Shown: positions 16,874-26,626 of the stretch, one piece after another
Layout of the letters: every line of letters starts with the position of its first letter
Position numbering within the stretch: position 1 is the stretch's first letter
From: an uncultured Tateyamaria sp.
GTDB taxonomy: Bacteria; Pseudomonadota; Alphaproteobacteria; Rhodobacterales; Rhodobacteraceae
Direction: 5' to 3'
Assembly (NCBI RefSeq): GCF_947494755.1
Contig: NZ_CANLVZ010000009.1
Location: forward strand, 1-64,000
Length of the DNA: 64,000 nt
Position numbers and translations under genes: made by a program
The notes under the pieces: model-generated
Told to the model about the DNA's origin: nothing
Databases searched by the model: none
Seen by the model: only the letters and a program-made list of their open reading frames with translations

Positions 16874-17254
16874 ATGGCAGACGACCGCTTGAGCTTCAAA
16901 GAGATGTGCGCGCGCTTTGATGTGACGCCGCGTACGCTGCGGTATTACGAATATATCGAGTTGCTGCACCCCGATCGCGAAGGGCGATCCCGGTTTTACG
17001 GCGCACGTGAATGTGCGCGGATGAAGCTGATCCTGCGGGGGCGCAAATTCGGCTTTCAACTCGAAGATATTCGCCAATGGCTGATGATCTACGAACGCGA
17101 AGGCACCGAGGCGCAGATGCGCGCGTGGATCACTCTGGCAGACGGTCAGCTCAAGGAACTGGACGAACAGCGCGCCCAGCTCGACGAGGCCCGCAAAGAG
17201 TTGCAGAACCTGCGCGACAGCGTCGCCGATCAGATCACGAGCGCGGACGCCTGA
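16874..17254 (+). CDS. MerR-family transcriptional regulator (paralogue 1)
   Basis: 126 residues. The MerR winged HTH is at 5-75 (MCARFDVTPRTLRYYEYIEL, then RFYGARECARMKLILRGRKFGF), followed by a dimerisation coiled coil rich in Glu and Arg (about 85-126). No cysteine metal-binding loop, so it is not a metal sensor. Very similar in layout and key residues to the MerR protein at 18330, which precedes fatty-acid oxidation genes; related regulators (LiuR-like) control acyl-CoA metabolism. Divergent from the thioesterase-MATE operon. Confidence 0.9.
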   Translation: MADDRLSFKEMCARFDVTPRTLRYYEYIELLHPDREGRSRFYGARECARMKLILRGRKFGFQLEDIRQWLMIYEREGTEAQMRAWITLADGQLKELDEQRAQLDEARKELQNLRDSVADQITSADA

Positions 17255-17383
17255 GCGCTCGCCAGTCGGCTCCTTCGCGACACGGGGCCCTAACTCCATC
17301 AAAAGACAGACCTGCAATTGACCCCATGGCGCGGCGACCTACACCCTAACAGGAACCAGATCAGCGTAAAGGGTGGCCTTGGT

Positions 17384-18136
17384 ATGACGACAGGTGCCAA
17401 AACGGTGCTGATCCTTGGCAGTGCGCCCAATGTGGTCGAGGCCCGCGGCCTGCCCAAGGCGCTGTTCTCTGCAATCGTGGTGATCAACAACGCATGGCGG
17501 GTGCGTGCGGACTGGGATTACCACATCTCACCCGATGACTTTCCCGACGCACGCAAGCCGCCACATCTGGCCCCCGGCCAGTCGTCCATAGGGGCCGCCG
17601 ACTATGTGCCCGCCAACAATCACTATGGCGGCGTTGTTTATGCGGGCGGCACCATGGCCTTTTCGGCAGGATACTGGGCCCTTGCAGCGCTGAACCCCAC
17701 CGCACTGGTATTTTACGGCTGCGACATGGTCTACCCAACTTCGGGCCGCGCCCATTTTTATGGCACCGGCACAGCCGACCCGCTGCGCGATGACGTTACC
17801 TTGCGCAACCTTGAGGCCAAATCCGCACGGCTGATGGCCCATGCCGCCCAACAGGGCTGTGCCTGCCTGCGCGCTCCGCGCGGGGCCAGCCGCCTGTTGT
17901 TTCCGACGATCACCCTCAGCGAGGCGACGGCGGGGATCATGGCCACACCTCAGTTTGATGCGGATGCCTTCCACCGCGCCAAGCAGCGCGAGGCAGAGTT
18001 GGGGTATTTCGTGGAATCCGGGCGCTATTGGACGCATGCCGCCTCAATTTGCCCCGAAAAAGTGGATTCGCTGGATCATATGTGGACACAAACGACCGCA
18101 GTACCACCCGGCGGGGACGCGATCTCGCGGCCATAG
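17384..18136 (+). CDS. Conserved hypothetical protein, possible DUF115/GT42-like Rossmann fold
   Basis: 250 residues. The ATG at 17384 is chosen because the family-like start MTTGAKTVLILGSAPN follows. VLILGSAPN, VVINNAW, and later the TMAFSAGYWALAALNPTALV-FYGCDMVY stretch recall the GNGPS ... and G-x-D motifs of GT42 sialyltransferases and DUF115 (MptE-like) proteins, which handle nucleotide-activated sugars or pterins. The match is by eye and distant. Sits between two MerR paralogues on the same strand; no functional link can be shown. Confidence 0.55.
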   Translation: MTTGAKTVLILGSAPNVVEARGLPKALFSAIVVINNAWRVRADWDYHISPDDFPDARKPPHLAPGQSSIGAADYVPANNHYGGVVYAGGTMAFSAGYWALAALNPTALVFYGCDMVYPTSGRAHFYGTGTADPLRDDVTLRNLEAKSARLMAHAAQQGCACLRAPRGASRLLFPTITLSEATAGIMATPQFDADAFHRAKQREAELGYFVESGRYWTHAASICPEKVDSLDHMWTQTTAVPPGGDAISRP

Positions 18137-18198
18137 TCAGGCGGGGCTTTGAGACCAATCAGTGCCTGAGCGCGGGCCGGACAAAGCCCCACTGCCGC

Positions 18199-18262
18199 TT
18201 GACGTACTTCACAAACACGTCAACCTTGAAAGTTACGTGACGTACAACTTACGTCAACGTCA
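18199..18262 (+). promoter_or_regulatory. Cluster of ACGT-type inverted repeats upstream of the second MerR gene
   Basis: Three elements: TTGACGT-N11-ACGTCAA (18199-18223, perfect 7-bp arms), TACGT-G-ACGTA (18234-18244, perfect) and TTACGTCAACGTCA (18249-18262). Regulators of the LiuR/MerR group bind ACGT-rich dyads of this kind upstream of acyl-CoA genes. The MerR ATG is at 18330, so autoregulation is likely (inference). Confidence 0.6.
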
Positions 18263-18329
18263 TAGTCTGGTTGCAACGAATCCCACGCTGCCCCATGTCG
18301 TGGTCGTAACGGCGATAGCGAGAAATCCG

Positions 18330-18731
18330 ATGACCGATAAGACAGCAACGATCCGCGAGATGTGTGACGCATTCGACGTCACCCCCCGGACTCTGAGATT
18401 TTACGAAGCCAAGGAACTGCTGTTCCCGATCCGAGAAGGCCAAAAGCGGCTGTTTACCAAACGCGACCGCGCGCGGCTCAAGCTGATCCTGCGTGGCAAA
18501 CGGTTTGGCTTCAGCCTCGAACAAATCCGCCAACTGCTGGATCTTTATGACATGGGCGACCAGCAACAAACCCAGCTGGCCCGCACCTATGAAATTGCCC
18601 GTGACCGCCTGTCGGACATGGAAGCACAACGCAACGAACTGACCGAGGCCATCGATGACCTCAGAAACCAGCTCAAATGGGGCGAAAAAATGCTCGCTTC
18701 GATGAGCACAACCAAAAACGCTGCCGAGTAA
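18330..18731 (+). CDS. MerR-family transcriptional regulator (paralogue 2) of fatty-acid genes
   Basis: 133 residues. HTH at 9-75 (MCDAFDVTPRTLRFYEAKEL, then RLKLILRGKRFGFSLEQIRQ) and a C-terminal coiled coil (about 85-125). The ATG at 18330 begins MTDKTATIREM; longer frames run through the ACGT operator cluster. It is 90 bases upstream of an acyl-CoA dehydrogenase on the same strand, and the leader between contains a stem-loop over its stop (GCTGCC/GGCAGC at 18720-18740). Likely senses an acyl-CoA and controls the downstream beta-oxidation genes. Confidence 0.9.
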   Translation: MTDKTATIREMCDAFDVTPRTLRFYEAKELLFPIREGQKRLFTKRDRARLKLILRGKRFGFSLEQIRQLLDLYDMGDQQQTQLARTYEIARDRLSDMEAQRNELTEAIDDLRNQLKWGEKMLASMSTTKNAAE

Positions 18732-18821
18732 GCGGCAGCGCGATAAACTGCGCCATGGACATGTGGCGATGACGGGATACGCGGCCAGACATGTGCCGCA
18801 GCACTTAGGGAGAATGACACG

Positions 18822-20603
18822 ATGCCCAGCTACACACCTCCAACGAAAGACATGCAATTCATCCTGCATGACGTCCTGAACGTCACAGAGGCCGGCATTC
18901 CCGGCTATGATGAGCTTGAGGCCGATTTCACCTCTGCCGTTCTTGAAGAAGCGGGCAAGTTGACAGCCGATGTCCTCGCGCCGCTGAATGTCGTGGGCGA
19001 CAAGGAAGGCTGCCGTTTGGAAAACGGTGTCGTCTACACCCCTACCGGGTTCAAGGACGCATTCGAGCAGGTCAAGGAAGGCGGCTGGCCGGGTCTGGAC
19101 ATGCCAGAAGAGTTCGGCGGCCAGAACATGCCCTACGTGATCGGCACCGCCGTGGGCGAGATGTTCTCTTCCGCCAACATGGCCTTTACCATGTATCAGG
19201 GCCTTACCCACGGCGCGGCTTCGGCCATTCTGGCGCACGGTTCGCAAGAGCAGAAAGAGACATATTTGCCCAAGATGGTGTCGTGCGAATGGACCGGCAC
19301 CATGAACCTGACCGAGCCACATTGCGGCACCGATCTGGGCCTGATGCGCACCAAGGCCGAACCGCAGGACGACGGCACCTTCAAAATCTCCGGCCAGAAG
19401 ATCTTTATCTCCGCCGGTGAGCACGACATGTCCGACAACATCATCCACCTCGTGCTGGCCAAGATCGTTGGCGGCCCCGAGGGCATCAAGGGCGTGTCCC
19501 TGTTCATTGTGCCCAAGTTCCTCGTGAACGAAGACGGCTCGCTTGGGGCCCGGAACGGTGTGGCCGTGGGCAACATCGAAGAGAAGATGGGCATTCACGG
19601 CAACTCGACCTGCGTGATGAACTATGACGACGCGGTCGGCTATTTGATCGGTCAAGAGCACAAGGGCATGCGCGCCATGTTCACCATGATGAACGAAGCG
19701 CGCATCGGTGTCGGCATGCAAGGCCTGAGCCAGGCCGAAGTCGCCTATCAGAACGCGCTTGAGTATGCCAAGGACCGCCTTCAGGGCCGTGACGTGACCG
19801 GTGTGAAGAACCCCGAAGGGCCAGCCGATCCGCTGATCGTGCACCCCGATATCCGCCGCTCGCTGATGGATCAGAAATCCTTTGCCGAGGGCGCGCGCGC
19901 CTTCATCCTGTGGTCGGCTACCATGATCGACGCCGCCCACCGTGGTGAGGACAAGGACGCGGACGGGATCGTGTCGCTGCTGACGCCCATCATCAAAGGC
20001 TTCCTGACGGATGTGGGCTATGACATGACCATCAAGGCCCAACAGGTCTATGGCGGGCATGGCTACATCGAGGAATGGGGCATGTCGCAATACACCCGCG
20101 ACGCCCGGATCGCGATGATCTACGAAGGGGCGAACGGCGTTCAGGCGCTCGACCTCGTGGGCCGCAAGCTGGCGCAGGACGGCGGCAAGCACGTGATGGC
20201 CTTCTTCGAGCTGGTGAAATCCTTCATCAAGGACAATGCCGGTCAGGACGAAGCGTTCGACAAGGAGTTCCTCGACCCGCTCAAGGCAGCGTCCAAGGAT
20301 CTGCAGGCGGCGGGCATGTATTTCATGCAGCAAGGGATGAGCAATCCTAACAATGCGCTGTCGGGGTCAAATGACTTCATGCACATGTTCGGCCATGTCT
20401 GCCTTGGCCTGATGTGGGCCCGCATGGGCAAGGCGGCCAGGGCGGCGCTGGATGGCGGCACTTCGGACACCGAGTTCTACGAAACCAAGCTTGCGACCGG
20501 GCGCTACTACATGGCGCGCCAACTGCCCGCCACGGCCCTGCACCTGACCCGCATCCAGACGGGCGGTGACACGGTGATGGCGCTGGACGCGGCAAACTTC
20601 TAA
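18822..20603 (+). CDS. Acyl-CoA dehydrogenase with C-terminal extension (DmdC/FadE-like)
   Basis: 593 residues, FAD-dependent. It has the N-terminal helix, the FAD-contacting [17 protein letters not shown] strand, and the catalytic region with [18 protein letters not shown], where the Glu of YEG is the expected base. The long C-terminal part (about 460-593) is the acyl-CoA dehydrogenase C-terminal-like domain shared with DmdC, the methylmercaptopropionyl-CoA dehydrogenase of DMSP demethylation. The sequence alone cannot separate DmdC from a general fatty-acyl enzyme; no enoyl-CoA hydratase DmdD is adjacent. AGGGAGA precedes the ATG. Confidence 0.9.
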   Translation: MPSYTPPTKDMQFILHDVLNVTEAGIPGYDELEADFTSAVLEEAGKLTADVLAPLNVVGDKEGCRLENGVVYTPTGFKDAFEQVKEGGWPGLDMPEEFGGQNMPYVIGTAVGEMFSSANMAFTMYQGLTHGAASAILAHGSQEQKETYLPKMVSCEWTGTMNLTEPHCGTDLGLMRTKAEPQDDGTFKISGQKIFISAGEHDMSDNIIHLVLAKIVGGPEGIKGVSLFIVPKFLVNEDGSLGARNGVAVGNIEEKMGIHGNSTCVMNYDDAVGYLIGQEHKGMRAMFTMMNEARIGVGMQGLSQAEVAYQNALEYAKDRLQGRDVTGVKNPEGPADPLIVHPDIRRSLMDQKSFAEGARAFILWSATMIDAAHRGEDKDADGIVSLLTPIIKGFLTDVGYDMTIKAQQVYGGHGYIEEWGMSQYTRDARIAMIYEGANGVQALDLVGRKLAQDGGKHVMAFFELVKSFIKDNAGQDEAFDKEFLDPLKAASKDLQAAGMYFMQQGMSNPNNALSGSNDFMHMFGHVCLGLMWARMGKAARAALDGGTSDTEFYETKLATGRYYMARQLPATALHLTRIQTGGDTVMALDAANF

Positions 20604-20612
20604 ACTCGGTGA

Positions 20613-20631
20613 GGCGGGGGACACCCCCGCC
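20613..20631 (+). terminator. GC hairpin GGCGGGGG-ACA-CCCCCGCC after the acyl-CoA dehydrogenase
   Basis: 8-bp perfect stem with ACA loop starting 9 bases after the stop and followed by CTTACGT and CAGGT. It has the same architecture and flank as 10783-10801. No T-run, so partial termination or mRNA end protection is as likely as full termination. Confidence 0.5.
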
Positions 20632-20651
20632 TTACGTTATCAGGTCGGATT

Positions 20652-20864
20652 ATGCCCAAACGCTTTCGTCTCACCCGCCGTTTTCCGGTCGCCATGACCG
20701 AAGACGGCTATCGCCGCCTCAAGCGGTTTGCATCCGAAGCGGGCCTTGATGAGGGCGAGGCGCTGTCGTTTTTGTTCGAGAATTTCGACAGTGTGACCAA
20801 TGAGGAAAACCTGACGGCCCGCATGCGCCTGTTCAATGCGGAACTGGAGGCGCGCAAACGCTGA
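20652..20864 (+). CDS. Small conserved protein, possible ribbon-helix-helix
   Basis: 70 residues. The N-terminal RFRLTRRFPVAMTEDGYRRLKRFASEAGLDEGEALSFLFENF run reads as a beta strand followed by two helices, as in RHH DNA-binding proteins. The C-terminal helix is charged. It sits between two acyl-CoA dehydrogenase genes on the same strand, so it may be a local regulator; no direct evidence. The ATG at 20652 is the only sensible start. Confidence 0.6.
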   Translation: MPKRFRLTRRFPVAMTEDGYRRLKRFASEAGLDEGEALSFLFENFDSVTNEENLTARMRLFNAELEARKR

Positions 20865-20891
20865 TCACCACATCTTTCAGGGAGGAAAGAT

Positions 20892-22049
20892 ATGAAGGAT
20901 CTCGATCACGGCCCGCAGGGCTGGATGAGTGATGAACACCAGATGATTGCCGACATGACGGCGCAATTCATCACCAACGAATGGGCACCGCATTTTGAAC
21001 GCTGGCGCAAGCAGGGCGAGATGGACCGCGAGACCTGGCAGCAGGCGGGTGAACTCGGTCTGCTCTGTCCCTCCATCCCCGAGGAATATGGCGGGGCAGG
21101 CGGTGATTTTGGCCACGAGGCGGCCATCCTGATCGAAGGTGCGCGCGCCAATCTGGCCAGTTGGGGCCACGGCATCCATTCCGGCATCGTCGCGCATTAC
21201 ATCCTGAATTACGGCACCGAGGATCAGAAACAGCGCTGGCTGCCCAAGATGGTGTCGGGCGAAATGGTGGGTGCCTTGGCGATGACCGAACCCTCGACCG
21301 GGTCGGACGTACAGGCCATCAAGACGCGCGCGATCAAGGATGGCAACGCCTATCGGTTGACCGGGTCCAAGACCTTTATCACCAACGGCCAACACGCCAA
21401 TCTGATCGTGGTGGCGGCCAAGACCAACCCGGAGGAAGGCTCCAAAGGTGTGTCTCTGGTGGTTCTGGAGACCGAAGGCGCGGCCGGGTTCGAACGGGGA
21501 CGCAACCTCGACAAGATCGGCATGCACGCCTCGGACACGTCCGAATTATTCTTCGACAATGTCGAAATCCCGCCTGAGAACATCCTTGGAGGGACCGAGG
21601 GGCAAGGGTTCTACCAACTCATGCAGCAACTCCCGCAGGAGCGGCTGATCATCGCCTGCTCCGCAGTGGGCGCGATGGAAGGTGCGGTGGACCGCACGAT
21701 CGCCTACTGTAAGGAGCGCGAGGCCTTTGGCGGGCCGATCATGCAATTCCAGAACACGCGCTTCAAACTGGCAGAGGCCAAGACCAAAACCATGGTCAGC
21801 CGCGCCTTTTTTGATGAGTGCATGGCCGAGCATTTGCGCGGTGAACTGACCGTCGACAAGGCCGCGATGTGCAAATACTGGACCAGCGATACACAGGCCT
21901 GGGTTCTCGACGAATGCCTGCAACTGCATGGCGGATACGGGTTCACGCAGGATTATGATATCGGTGGGATGTGGACAGATGCACGTGTGCAGCGGATTTA
22001 CGGTGGCACCAACGAGATCATGAAAGAGCTGATTGCGAGGGCGTTTTGA
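20892..22049 (+). CDS. Acyl-CoA dehydrogenase, long-chain (LCAD) type
   Basis: 385 residues, full length for the family. [16 protein letters not shown] contacts FAD and [10 protein letters not shown] is the conserved strand. The C-terminal segment [17 protein letters not shown] has Gly where MCAD-type enzymes place the catalytic Glu (YEGT), which matches long-chain and isovaleryl enzymes whose Glu is on another helix. It would catalyse the first step of beta-oxidation. GGGAGGAAAG lies before the ATG. It follows the small RHH-like gene by 27 bases. Confidence 0.92.
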   Translation: MKDLDHGPQGWMSDEHQMIADMTAQFITNEWAPHFERWRKQGEMDRETWQQAGELGLLCPSIPEEYGGAGGDFGHEAAILIEGARANLASWGHGIHSGIVAHYILNYGTEDQKQRWLPKMVSGEMVGALAMTEPSTGSDVQAIKTRAIKDGNAYRLTGSKTFITNGQHANLIVVAAKTNPEEGSKGVSLVVLETEGAAGFERGRNLDKIGMHASDTSELFFDNVEIPPENILGGTEGQGFYQLMQQLPQERLIIACSAVGAMEGAVDRTIAYCKEREAFGGPIMQFQNTRFKLAEAKTKTMVSRAFFDECMAEHLRGELTVDKAAMCKYWTSDTQAWVLDECLQLHGGYGFTQDYDIGGMWTDARVQRIYGGTNEIMKELIARAF

Positions 22050-22101
22050 GCTTTCACAGCGCAGACAAAGTTGCAGACCGACCCTCCGGGGGCGGTTTAA
22101 T

Positions 22102-22271
22102 TGGCGAAATGAAGTTGGGATCCACCCCGCTTTTCACGGGCGGCGATACACCGAGGCCAGAAAAGCGGGGCTTCACTTCGCACATGGCTCAGCTCCGCAG
22201 CCTGCCATGCCCTTCGTTCATATCCGCATTAACCTTAACAGGGTGTAAAAGGGATCATCTTCATTTCGCCA
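22102..22271. repeat. 170-bp nested inverted-repeat element
   Basis: Outer 13-bp perfect arms TGGCGAAATGAAG (22102-22114) and CTTCATTTCGCCA (22259-22271) enclose an inner 11-bp perfect pair CCCCGCTTTTC (22125-22135) and GAAAAGCGGGG (22160-22170). It fills the gap between acyl-CoA dehydrogenase and GST. No flanking target duplication is seen. It may be a small MITE-like element or a structured RNA. A further GC hairpin (CCGGGGG/CCCCCGG, 22290-22310) lies between it and the GST start. Confidence 0.6.
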
Positions 22272-22346
22272 GATAAACCGCACGGGGGTCCGGGGGTGTG
22301 AAACCCCCGGTCCTGCCCTACCCCATATTCAAAAAGGCCCAATATC

Positions 22347-22979
22347 ATGACCCTCAAACTGCATTGCTTTGGTGAAAGCGGTAATTCCTACAAGGCGGCG
22401 CTCGCACTCGAACTCTCGGGTCTGGATTGGGAGCCGGTCTTTGTCGATTTCTTCGGCGGTGCGGCGCGCAGCGATGAGTATCGTGCGCTGAACCCCATGG
22501 GTGAGGCCCCCCTGCTGGTCGATGGCGATAAACGGATCAGCCAATCCGGCGTCATCCAGCAATATATCAGCGACAAATCCGGCAAACACGGCGGCACCGG
22601 AGACGATAAATACGAAGTGCTCCGATGGGTGTTGTGGGACAATCACAAACTGTCATCCATGGCCGGCGTCACCCGGTTTCTGATGAACTTCCTGCCCGAG
22701 GACAAACGCCCTCAACCGGTTATCGACTTCAACCTCGGGCGACTCAAAGGGGCCTATACCATCCTGAACGCCCATCTTGAAGCGCGCGACTGGATCGTGG
22801 GCGACAGCCTCACAAATGCGGACCTGAGTTGCTGTGGCTACCTCTACTATCCTGAGCCGTTTGGGTTTGATCGTGCGGACTGGCCCAATATCGACCGCTG
22901 GCTCACGAACATCTCGAACCTGCCAGGCTGGAAGGCCCCCTACGACCTCATGCCCGGCTCACCCGCCGACCGTGCCTAA
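22347..22979 (+). CDS. Glutathione S-transferase family protein
   Basis: 210 residues. The N-terminal thioredoxin fold has LHCFGESGNSYKAALALELSG (Ser in the SGNS turn is the likely glutathione-activating residue), the cis-Pro in GEAPLLVDG, and SQSGVIQQYI, which binds the glutathione gamma-glutamyl group. The C-terminal helical domain has GDSLTNADLSCCGYLYY, the usual N-capping box. Placed among beta-oxidation genes on the same strand, but the substrate is unknown. Confidence 0.9.
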   Translation: MTLKLHCFGESGNSYKAALALELSGLDWEPVFVDFFGGAARSDEYRALNPMGEAPLLVDGDKRISQSGVIQQYISDKSGKHGGTGDDKYEVLRWVLWDNHKLSSMAGVTRFLMNFLPEDKRPQPVIDFNLGRLKGAYTILNAHLEARDWIVGDSLTNADLSCCGYLYYPEPFGFDRADWPNIDRWLTNISNLPGWKAPYDLMPGSPADRA

Positions 22980-23012
22980 GTTTACGTGATCGGTCGCAAC
23001 GTCACTCTTGAA

Positions 23013-23028
23013 TAGACCGACCGGTCCA
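23013..23028 (+). promoter_or_regulatory. Possible TetR-type operator upstream of the thiolase gene
   Basis: TAGACCGACCGGTCCA contains overlapping GACC/GGTC half-sites of the sort bound by TetR-family regulators. It lies 57 bases before the thiolase start. The arms are imperfect and no TetR gene is in the window, so this is weak. Confidence 0.3.
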
Positions 23029-23084
23029 CCCCAACTGATAGACAGACAAAGACACTGACCGCCTCTGGCAAAAGGACAATCTCC

Positions 23085-24296
23085 ATGACCGAAGCCTATA
23101 TCTATGACGCGCTGCGCACACCCCGTGGCAAGGGCCGCAAAGACGGCGCACTGCACGAAGTCACTGCACTTCGTCTGTCCGCCCAAACCCTCAACGCGAT
23201 CAAAGAGCGCAACAACCTTGATGGTCACGCGGTCGAGGATGTGATCTGGGGCAATGTCACCCAAGTCATGGAACAGGGCGGCTGTCTGGCCCGCTCCGCC
23301 GTGCTGGCTTCGGATCTTGATCAACGCATTCCGGGCCTCGCCATCAACCGCTTTTGCGCCTCGGGTATGGAAGCGGTGAACCTCGCTGCCAACCAAGTGC
23401 GCGGCGGCGCAGGTGAGGCTTATATCGCAGGTGGCGTCGAAATGATGGGCCGGGTGGCCATGGGCAGCGACGGGGCGGCCATTGCTGCGGACCCTTCGAT
23501 TGCGATGGACACATATTTTGTCCCCCAAGGCATCAGCGCTGACATCATCGCCACCGAATATGGATTTAGCCGCGATGATGCCGACCAGCTTGCCGTAGCG
23601 TCCCAGCAGCGCGCCAAGGCTGCTTGGGACGACAACCGCTTTGCCAAGTCCGTGATCGAGATCAAGGACGTGAACGGCCTGACCATTCTGGACCATGACG
23701 AATACATGCGTCCCCAAACCGATATGCAATCCTTGGGTAGCCTGAACCCCGCCTTTCAGGCCATGGGCGAAGTCATGCCCGGGTTCGACAAGGTCGCGCT
23801 GATGAAATACCCCCACCTTGAGAAGATCAACCACATCCACCATGCGGGCAACTCGTCCGGTATCGTGGACGGCTCAGCCGCTGTGTTGATCGGCAACAAG
23901 GAATTTGGCGAAAAATGGGGCCTCAAACCCCGCGCCCGCATCCGCGCCACCGCCAAGATCGGGACCGACCCCACCATCATGCTGACCGGCCCGGTGCCCG
24001 TCACCGAAAAAATCCTCAAGGATCACGGCATGGACATCAAGGACATCGACCTGTTCGAGGTAAACGAGGCTTTTGCCTCCGTCGTGCTGCGCTTCATGCA
24101 GGCCTTCGATGTGGACCACGACAAGGTAAACGTGAACGGCGGGTCCATCGCGATGGGTCACCCCCTCGGCGCGACCGGTGCCATGATCATCGGCACATTG
24201 CTGGACGAGATGGAGCGTGCGGACAAAGAGGTTGGCCTTGCCACCTTGTGCATCGCTTCGGGCATGGGTGCCGCCACCATTATCGAGCGGGTCTGA
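23085..24296 (+). CDS. fadI: Acetyl-CoA C-acyltransferase (thiolase), FadI/FadA type
   Basis: 403 residues. It cleaves 3-ketoacyl-CoA with CoA in the last step of beta-oxidation. Active-site Cys is in [13 protein letters not shown]; the second catalytic set is GHPLGATGA (His) and CIASGMGAA (Cys). Length and the NEAFASVV segment are typical. It lies 92 bases upstream of the FadJ-type gene, giving the standard fadIJ pair. RBS is AAAGGA before the ATG. Confidence 0.93.
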   Translation: MTEAYIYDALRTPRGKGRKDGALHEVTALRLSAQTLNAIKERNNLDGHAVEDVIWGNVTQVMEQGGCLARSAVLASDLDQRIPGLAINRFCASGMEAVNLAANQVRGGAGEAYIAGGVEMMGRVAMGSDGAAIAADPSIAMDTYFVPQGISADIIATEYGFSRDDADQLAVASQQRAKAAWDDNRFAKSVIEIKDVNGLTILDHDEYMRPQTDMQSLGSLNPAFQAMGEVMPGFDKVALMKYPHLEKINHIHHAGNSSGIVDGSAAVLIGNKEFGEKWGLKPRARIRATAKIGTDPTIMLTGPVPVTEKILKDHGMDIKDIDLFEVNEAFASVVLRFMQAFDVDHDKVNVNGGSIAMGHPLGATGAMIIGTLLDEMERADKEVGLATLCIASGMGAATIIERV

Positions 24297-24388
24297 GACC
24301 GTGCGCGGCGTGCACAGAACACTGCGCACGTCGCCCCTCGCATCGATAGCCTGACTATAAATATCACTCTCAAGAAGGGAGATCACTG

Positions 24389-26590
24389 ATGACCGATTTC
24401 ACCATGCAAAAGGACGCCGACGGCATTGCCACGATCACGTGGGATGTGGCCGGCAAGTCCATGAACGTCATGTCGTTCGAAGGGCTCGAAACGCTGAGCG
24501 ACCTCGTGGACGACGCCCTAGGCGATGACGCCGTCAAAGGCATCGTTATCACCTCTGGCAAGGACACATTCGCAGGCGGCATGGACCTCAACCTGCTCGC
24601 CAAGATGAAGGAAGATGCAGGCGATGAGCCTGCCAAGGGCCTGTTCGAAGGCACGATGAAAATGCACGGCCTGCTGCGCAAGATCGAACGCGCTGGCATG
24701 GACCCCAAGACCAACAAGGGCGGCAAGCCTGTTGCCGCCGCCCTGCCCGGCACCGCGGCTGGCATCGGGCTGGAGTTGCCATTGGCCACGCACCGCATCT
24801 TTATGGCCAACAACCCCAAGGCCAAGGTTGGCCTACCCGAAATCATGGTTGGGATCTTCCCCGGCGCGGGTGGCACGACACGCCTTGTGCGCAAACTGGG
24901 TGCGATGGCCGCATCGCCCCTATTGCTTGAGGGCAAGATGCTGTCGCCCGACAAGGCCAAGGGCGTTTTGGTCGATGAAGTCGTCGATGATCCGGTCGCC
25001 GCCGCGCGTGAGTGGGTGCTGTCCGCGACAGACGCTGACATCCTGAAACCATGGGATGCCAAGGGCTACAAAATGCCCGGCGGCGCGCCCTACCACCCTG
25101 CCGGTTTCATGACCTTCGTGGGGGCTGCGGCTATGGTCAACGGCAAGACCCAAGGCGTCTATCCTGCGGCCAAGGCGCTGCTGAGTGCCGTCTATGAAGG
25201 TGCGCTTGTGCCATTCGACACCGCCCTCAAGATCGAGGCGCGCTGGTTCACAAACATCCTGATGAACCCCTCGTCCGGTGCCATGATCCGCTCGCTGTTC
25301 CTGAACAAGGAAGCACTGGAAAAAGGCGCGGTGCGCCCCGAAGGTGTCCCGGATCAGCGCGTCAAGAAACTCGGCGTGTTGGGTGCGGGTCTGATGGGCG
25401 CGGGCATCGCGCTGGTCTCGGCTCAAGCCGGTATCGAGGTCGTCCTGATCGACCGCGATCAGGAGGCGGCGGACAAGGGCAAAGCCTACACAGCCAAATA
25501 TGTCGAAGGCGGGATCAAGCGCGGCAAGACCACGCAGGAAAAGGGCGACAAGCTGTTGGCGCAGATCACCGCCACCCCTGATCTGGATGCACTCAAGGGG
25601 TGTGATCTGATTATCGAGGCCGTGTTCGAGGACCCCAAGATCAAAGCCGAGATCACACAGAAGGTCGAGGCGATCATTCCCGACGACTGCATCTTTGCCT
25701 CCAACACCTCGACCCTGCCGATTTCGGAACTCGCCAAGGCGAGCAAAAATCAGGACCAGTTCATCGGCATCCACTTCTTCTCTCCGGTCGAAAAGATGCT
25801 GCTGGTCGAGATCATCAAGGGCGCCAACACCGGCGACCGGGCCGTGGCCAAGGCGCTGGATTACGTGCGCCAGATCCGCAAAACGCCCATCGTTGTCAAC
25901 GACGCGCGCTTCTTCTATGCCAACCGCTGCATCATTCCTTACGTCAACGAAGGTGCGCGGATGGTCACGGAAGGGGTTGAACCTGCGCTGATCGAGAACG
26001 CGGCCAAGCTGGTCGGAATGCCCCTCGGCCCGCTGCAACTGACGGATGAGACGGCCATCGACCTTGGTGCCAAGATCGCACGCGCGACGATGGCCGCGAT
26101 GGGCGACGATTACCCGAAATCAGGGGCCGACGATCTGATCTTCTGGCTTGAGGAGGAGGGCCGTCTGGGTCGCAAGGCCAACGCGGGCTTTTACCAATAC
26201 GATGACAAGGGCAAGCGCATCGGCCTCTGGGATGGTCTAAACGAGAAATACCCGCTCGCCGACGATCAACCCGAAGTGACGGAGGTGCAGCATCGCCTGC
26301 TGTTCAGCCAAGTCCTCGAAGCGGTCCGTGCGCTGGAAGAAGGCGTGCTGATGGACATTCGCGAAGGGGATGTGGGCGCGATCCTGGGCTGGGGTTTTGC
26401 CCCGTGGTCCGGCGGGCCGCTGTCATGGCTCGACATCATCGGCACGCCCTATGCGGCCGAACGCTGTGACCAGCTCGAGGCGAAGTATGGCGAGCGGTTC
26501 AAGTGCCCCGACCTGCTGCGCGAGATGGCCGAAAAGAACCAGAGCTTCTATGGTCGGTTCGGCCCGAAAGACGCCGCAGCCGCTGCATAA
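24389..26590 (+). CDS. fadJ: Multifunctional fatty acid oxidation enzyme (enoyl-CoA hydratase/3-hydroxyacyl-CoA dehydrogenase)
   Basis: 733 residues. The N-terminal crotonase domain (about 1-290) has GMDLNLLAKM and PGTAAGIGLELPLATHRIFM, PEIMVGIFPGAGGT with the second catalytic Glu region. The dehydrogenase domain (about 325-730) opens with LGVLGAGLMGAGIALVSAQA for NAD and has the catalytic His in GIHFFSPVEKM. It hydrates enoyl-CoA and oxidises 3-hydroxyacyl-CoA. Partner of the thiolase upstream. GAAGGGAG precedes the ATG. A T-rich hairpin at 26599 ends the unit. Confidence 0.95.
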   Translation: MTDFTMQKDADGIATITWDVAGKSMNVMSFEGLETLSDLVDDALGDDAVKGIVITSGKDTFAGGMDLNLLAKMKEDAGDEPAKGLFEGTMKMHGLLRKIERAGMDPKTNKGGKPVAAALPGTAAGIGLELPLATHRIFMANNPKAKVGLPEIMVGIFPGAGGTTRLVRKLGAMAASPLLLEGKMLSPDKAKGVLVDEVVDDPVAAAREWVLSATDADILKPWDAKGYKMPGGAPYHPAGFMTFVGAAAMVNGKTQGVYPAAKALLSAVYEGALVPFDTALKIEARWFTNILMNPSSGAMIRSLFLNKEALEKGAVRPEGVPDQRVKKLGVLGAGLMGAGIALVSAQAGIEVVLIDRDQEAADKGKAYTAKYVEGGIKRGKTTQEKGDKLLAQITATPDLDALKGCDLIIEAVFEDPKIKAEITQKVEAIIPDDCIFASNTSTLPISELAKASKNQDQFIGIHFFSPVEKMLLVEIIKGANTGDRAVAKALDYVRQIRKTPIVVNDARFFYANRCIIPYVNEGARMVTEGVEPALIENAAKLVGMPLGPLQLTDETAIDLGAKIARATMAAMGDDYPKSGADDLIFWLEEEGRLGRKANAGFYQYDDKGKRIGLWDGLNEKYPLADDQPEVTEVQHRLLFSQVLEAVRALEEGVLMDIREGDVGAILGWGFAPWSGGPLSWLDIIGTPYAAERCDQLEAKYGERFKCPDLLREMAEKNQSFYGRFGPKDAAAAA

Positions 26591-26598
26591 ACAAACAT

Positions 26599-26626
26599 GG
26601 GGCCTCGCAAACGCGGGGCCCTTTCT
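26599..26626 (+). terminator. Rho-independent terminator after fadJ
   Basis: Stem GGGCCTCGC/GCGGGGCCC (one G-U pair) with a short A-rich loop, followed by CTTTCT, 10 bases after the fadJ stop. Confidence 0.8.

Noticed and set aside
18249-20333. Long minus-strand open frame (694 codons) opposite the acyl-CoA dehydrogenase
   Set aside because: It is the shadow of a high-GC gene with strong codon-position bias; its translation is His/Val-rich without a family match and it has no ribosome site.
18822-20603. Assigning the gene as dmdC of DMSP demethylation
   Set aside because: The family fits but dmdD is not adjacent and general fatty-acyl enzymes look the same, so a specific symbol is not supported.
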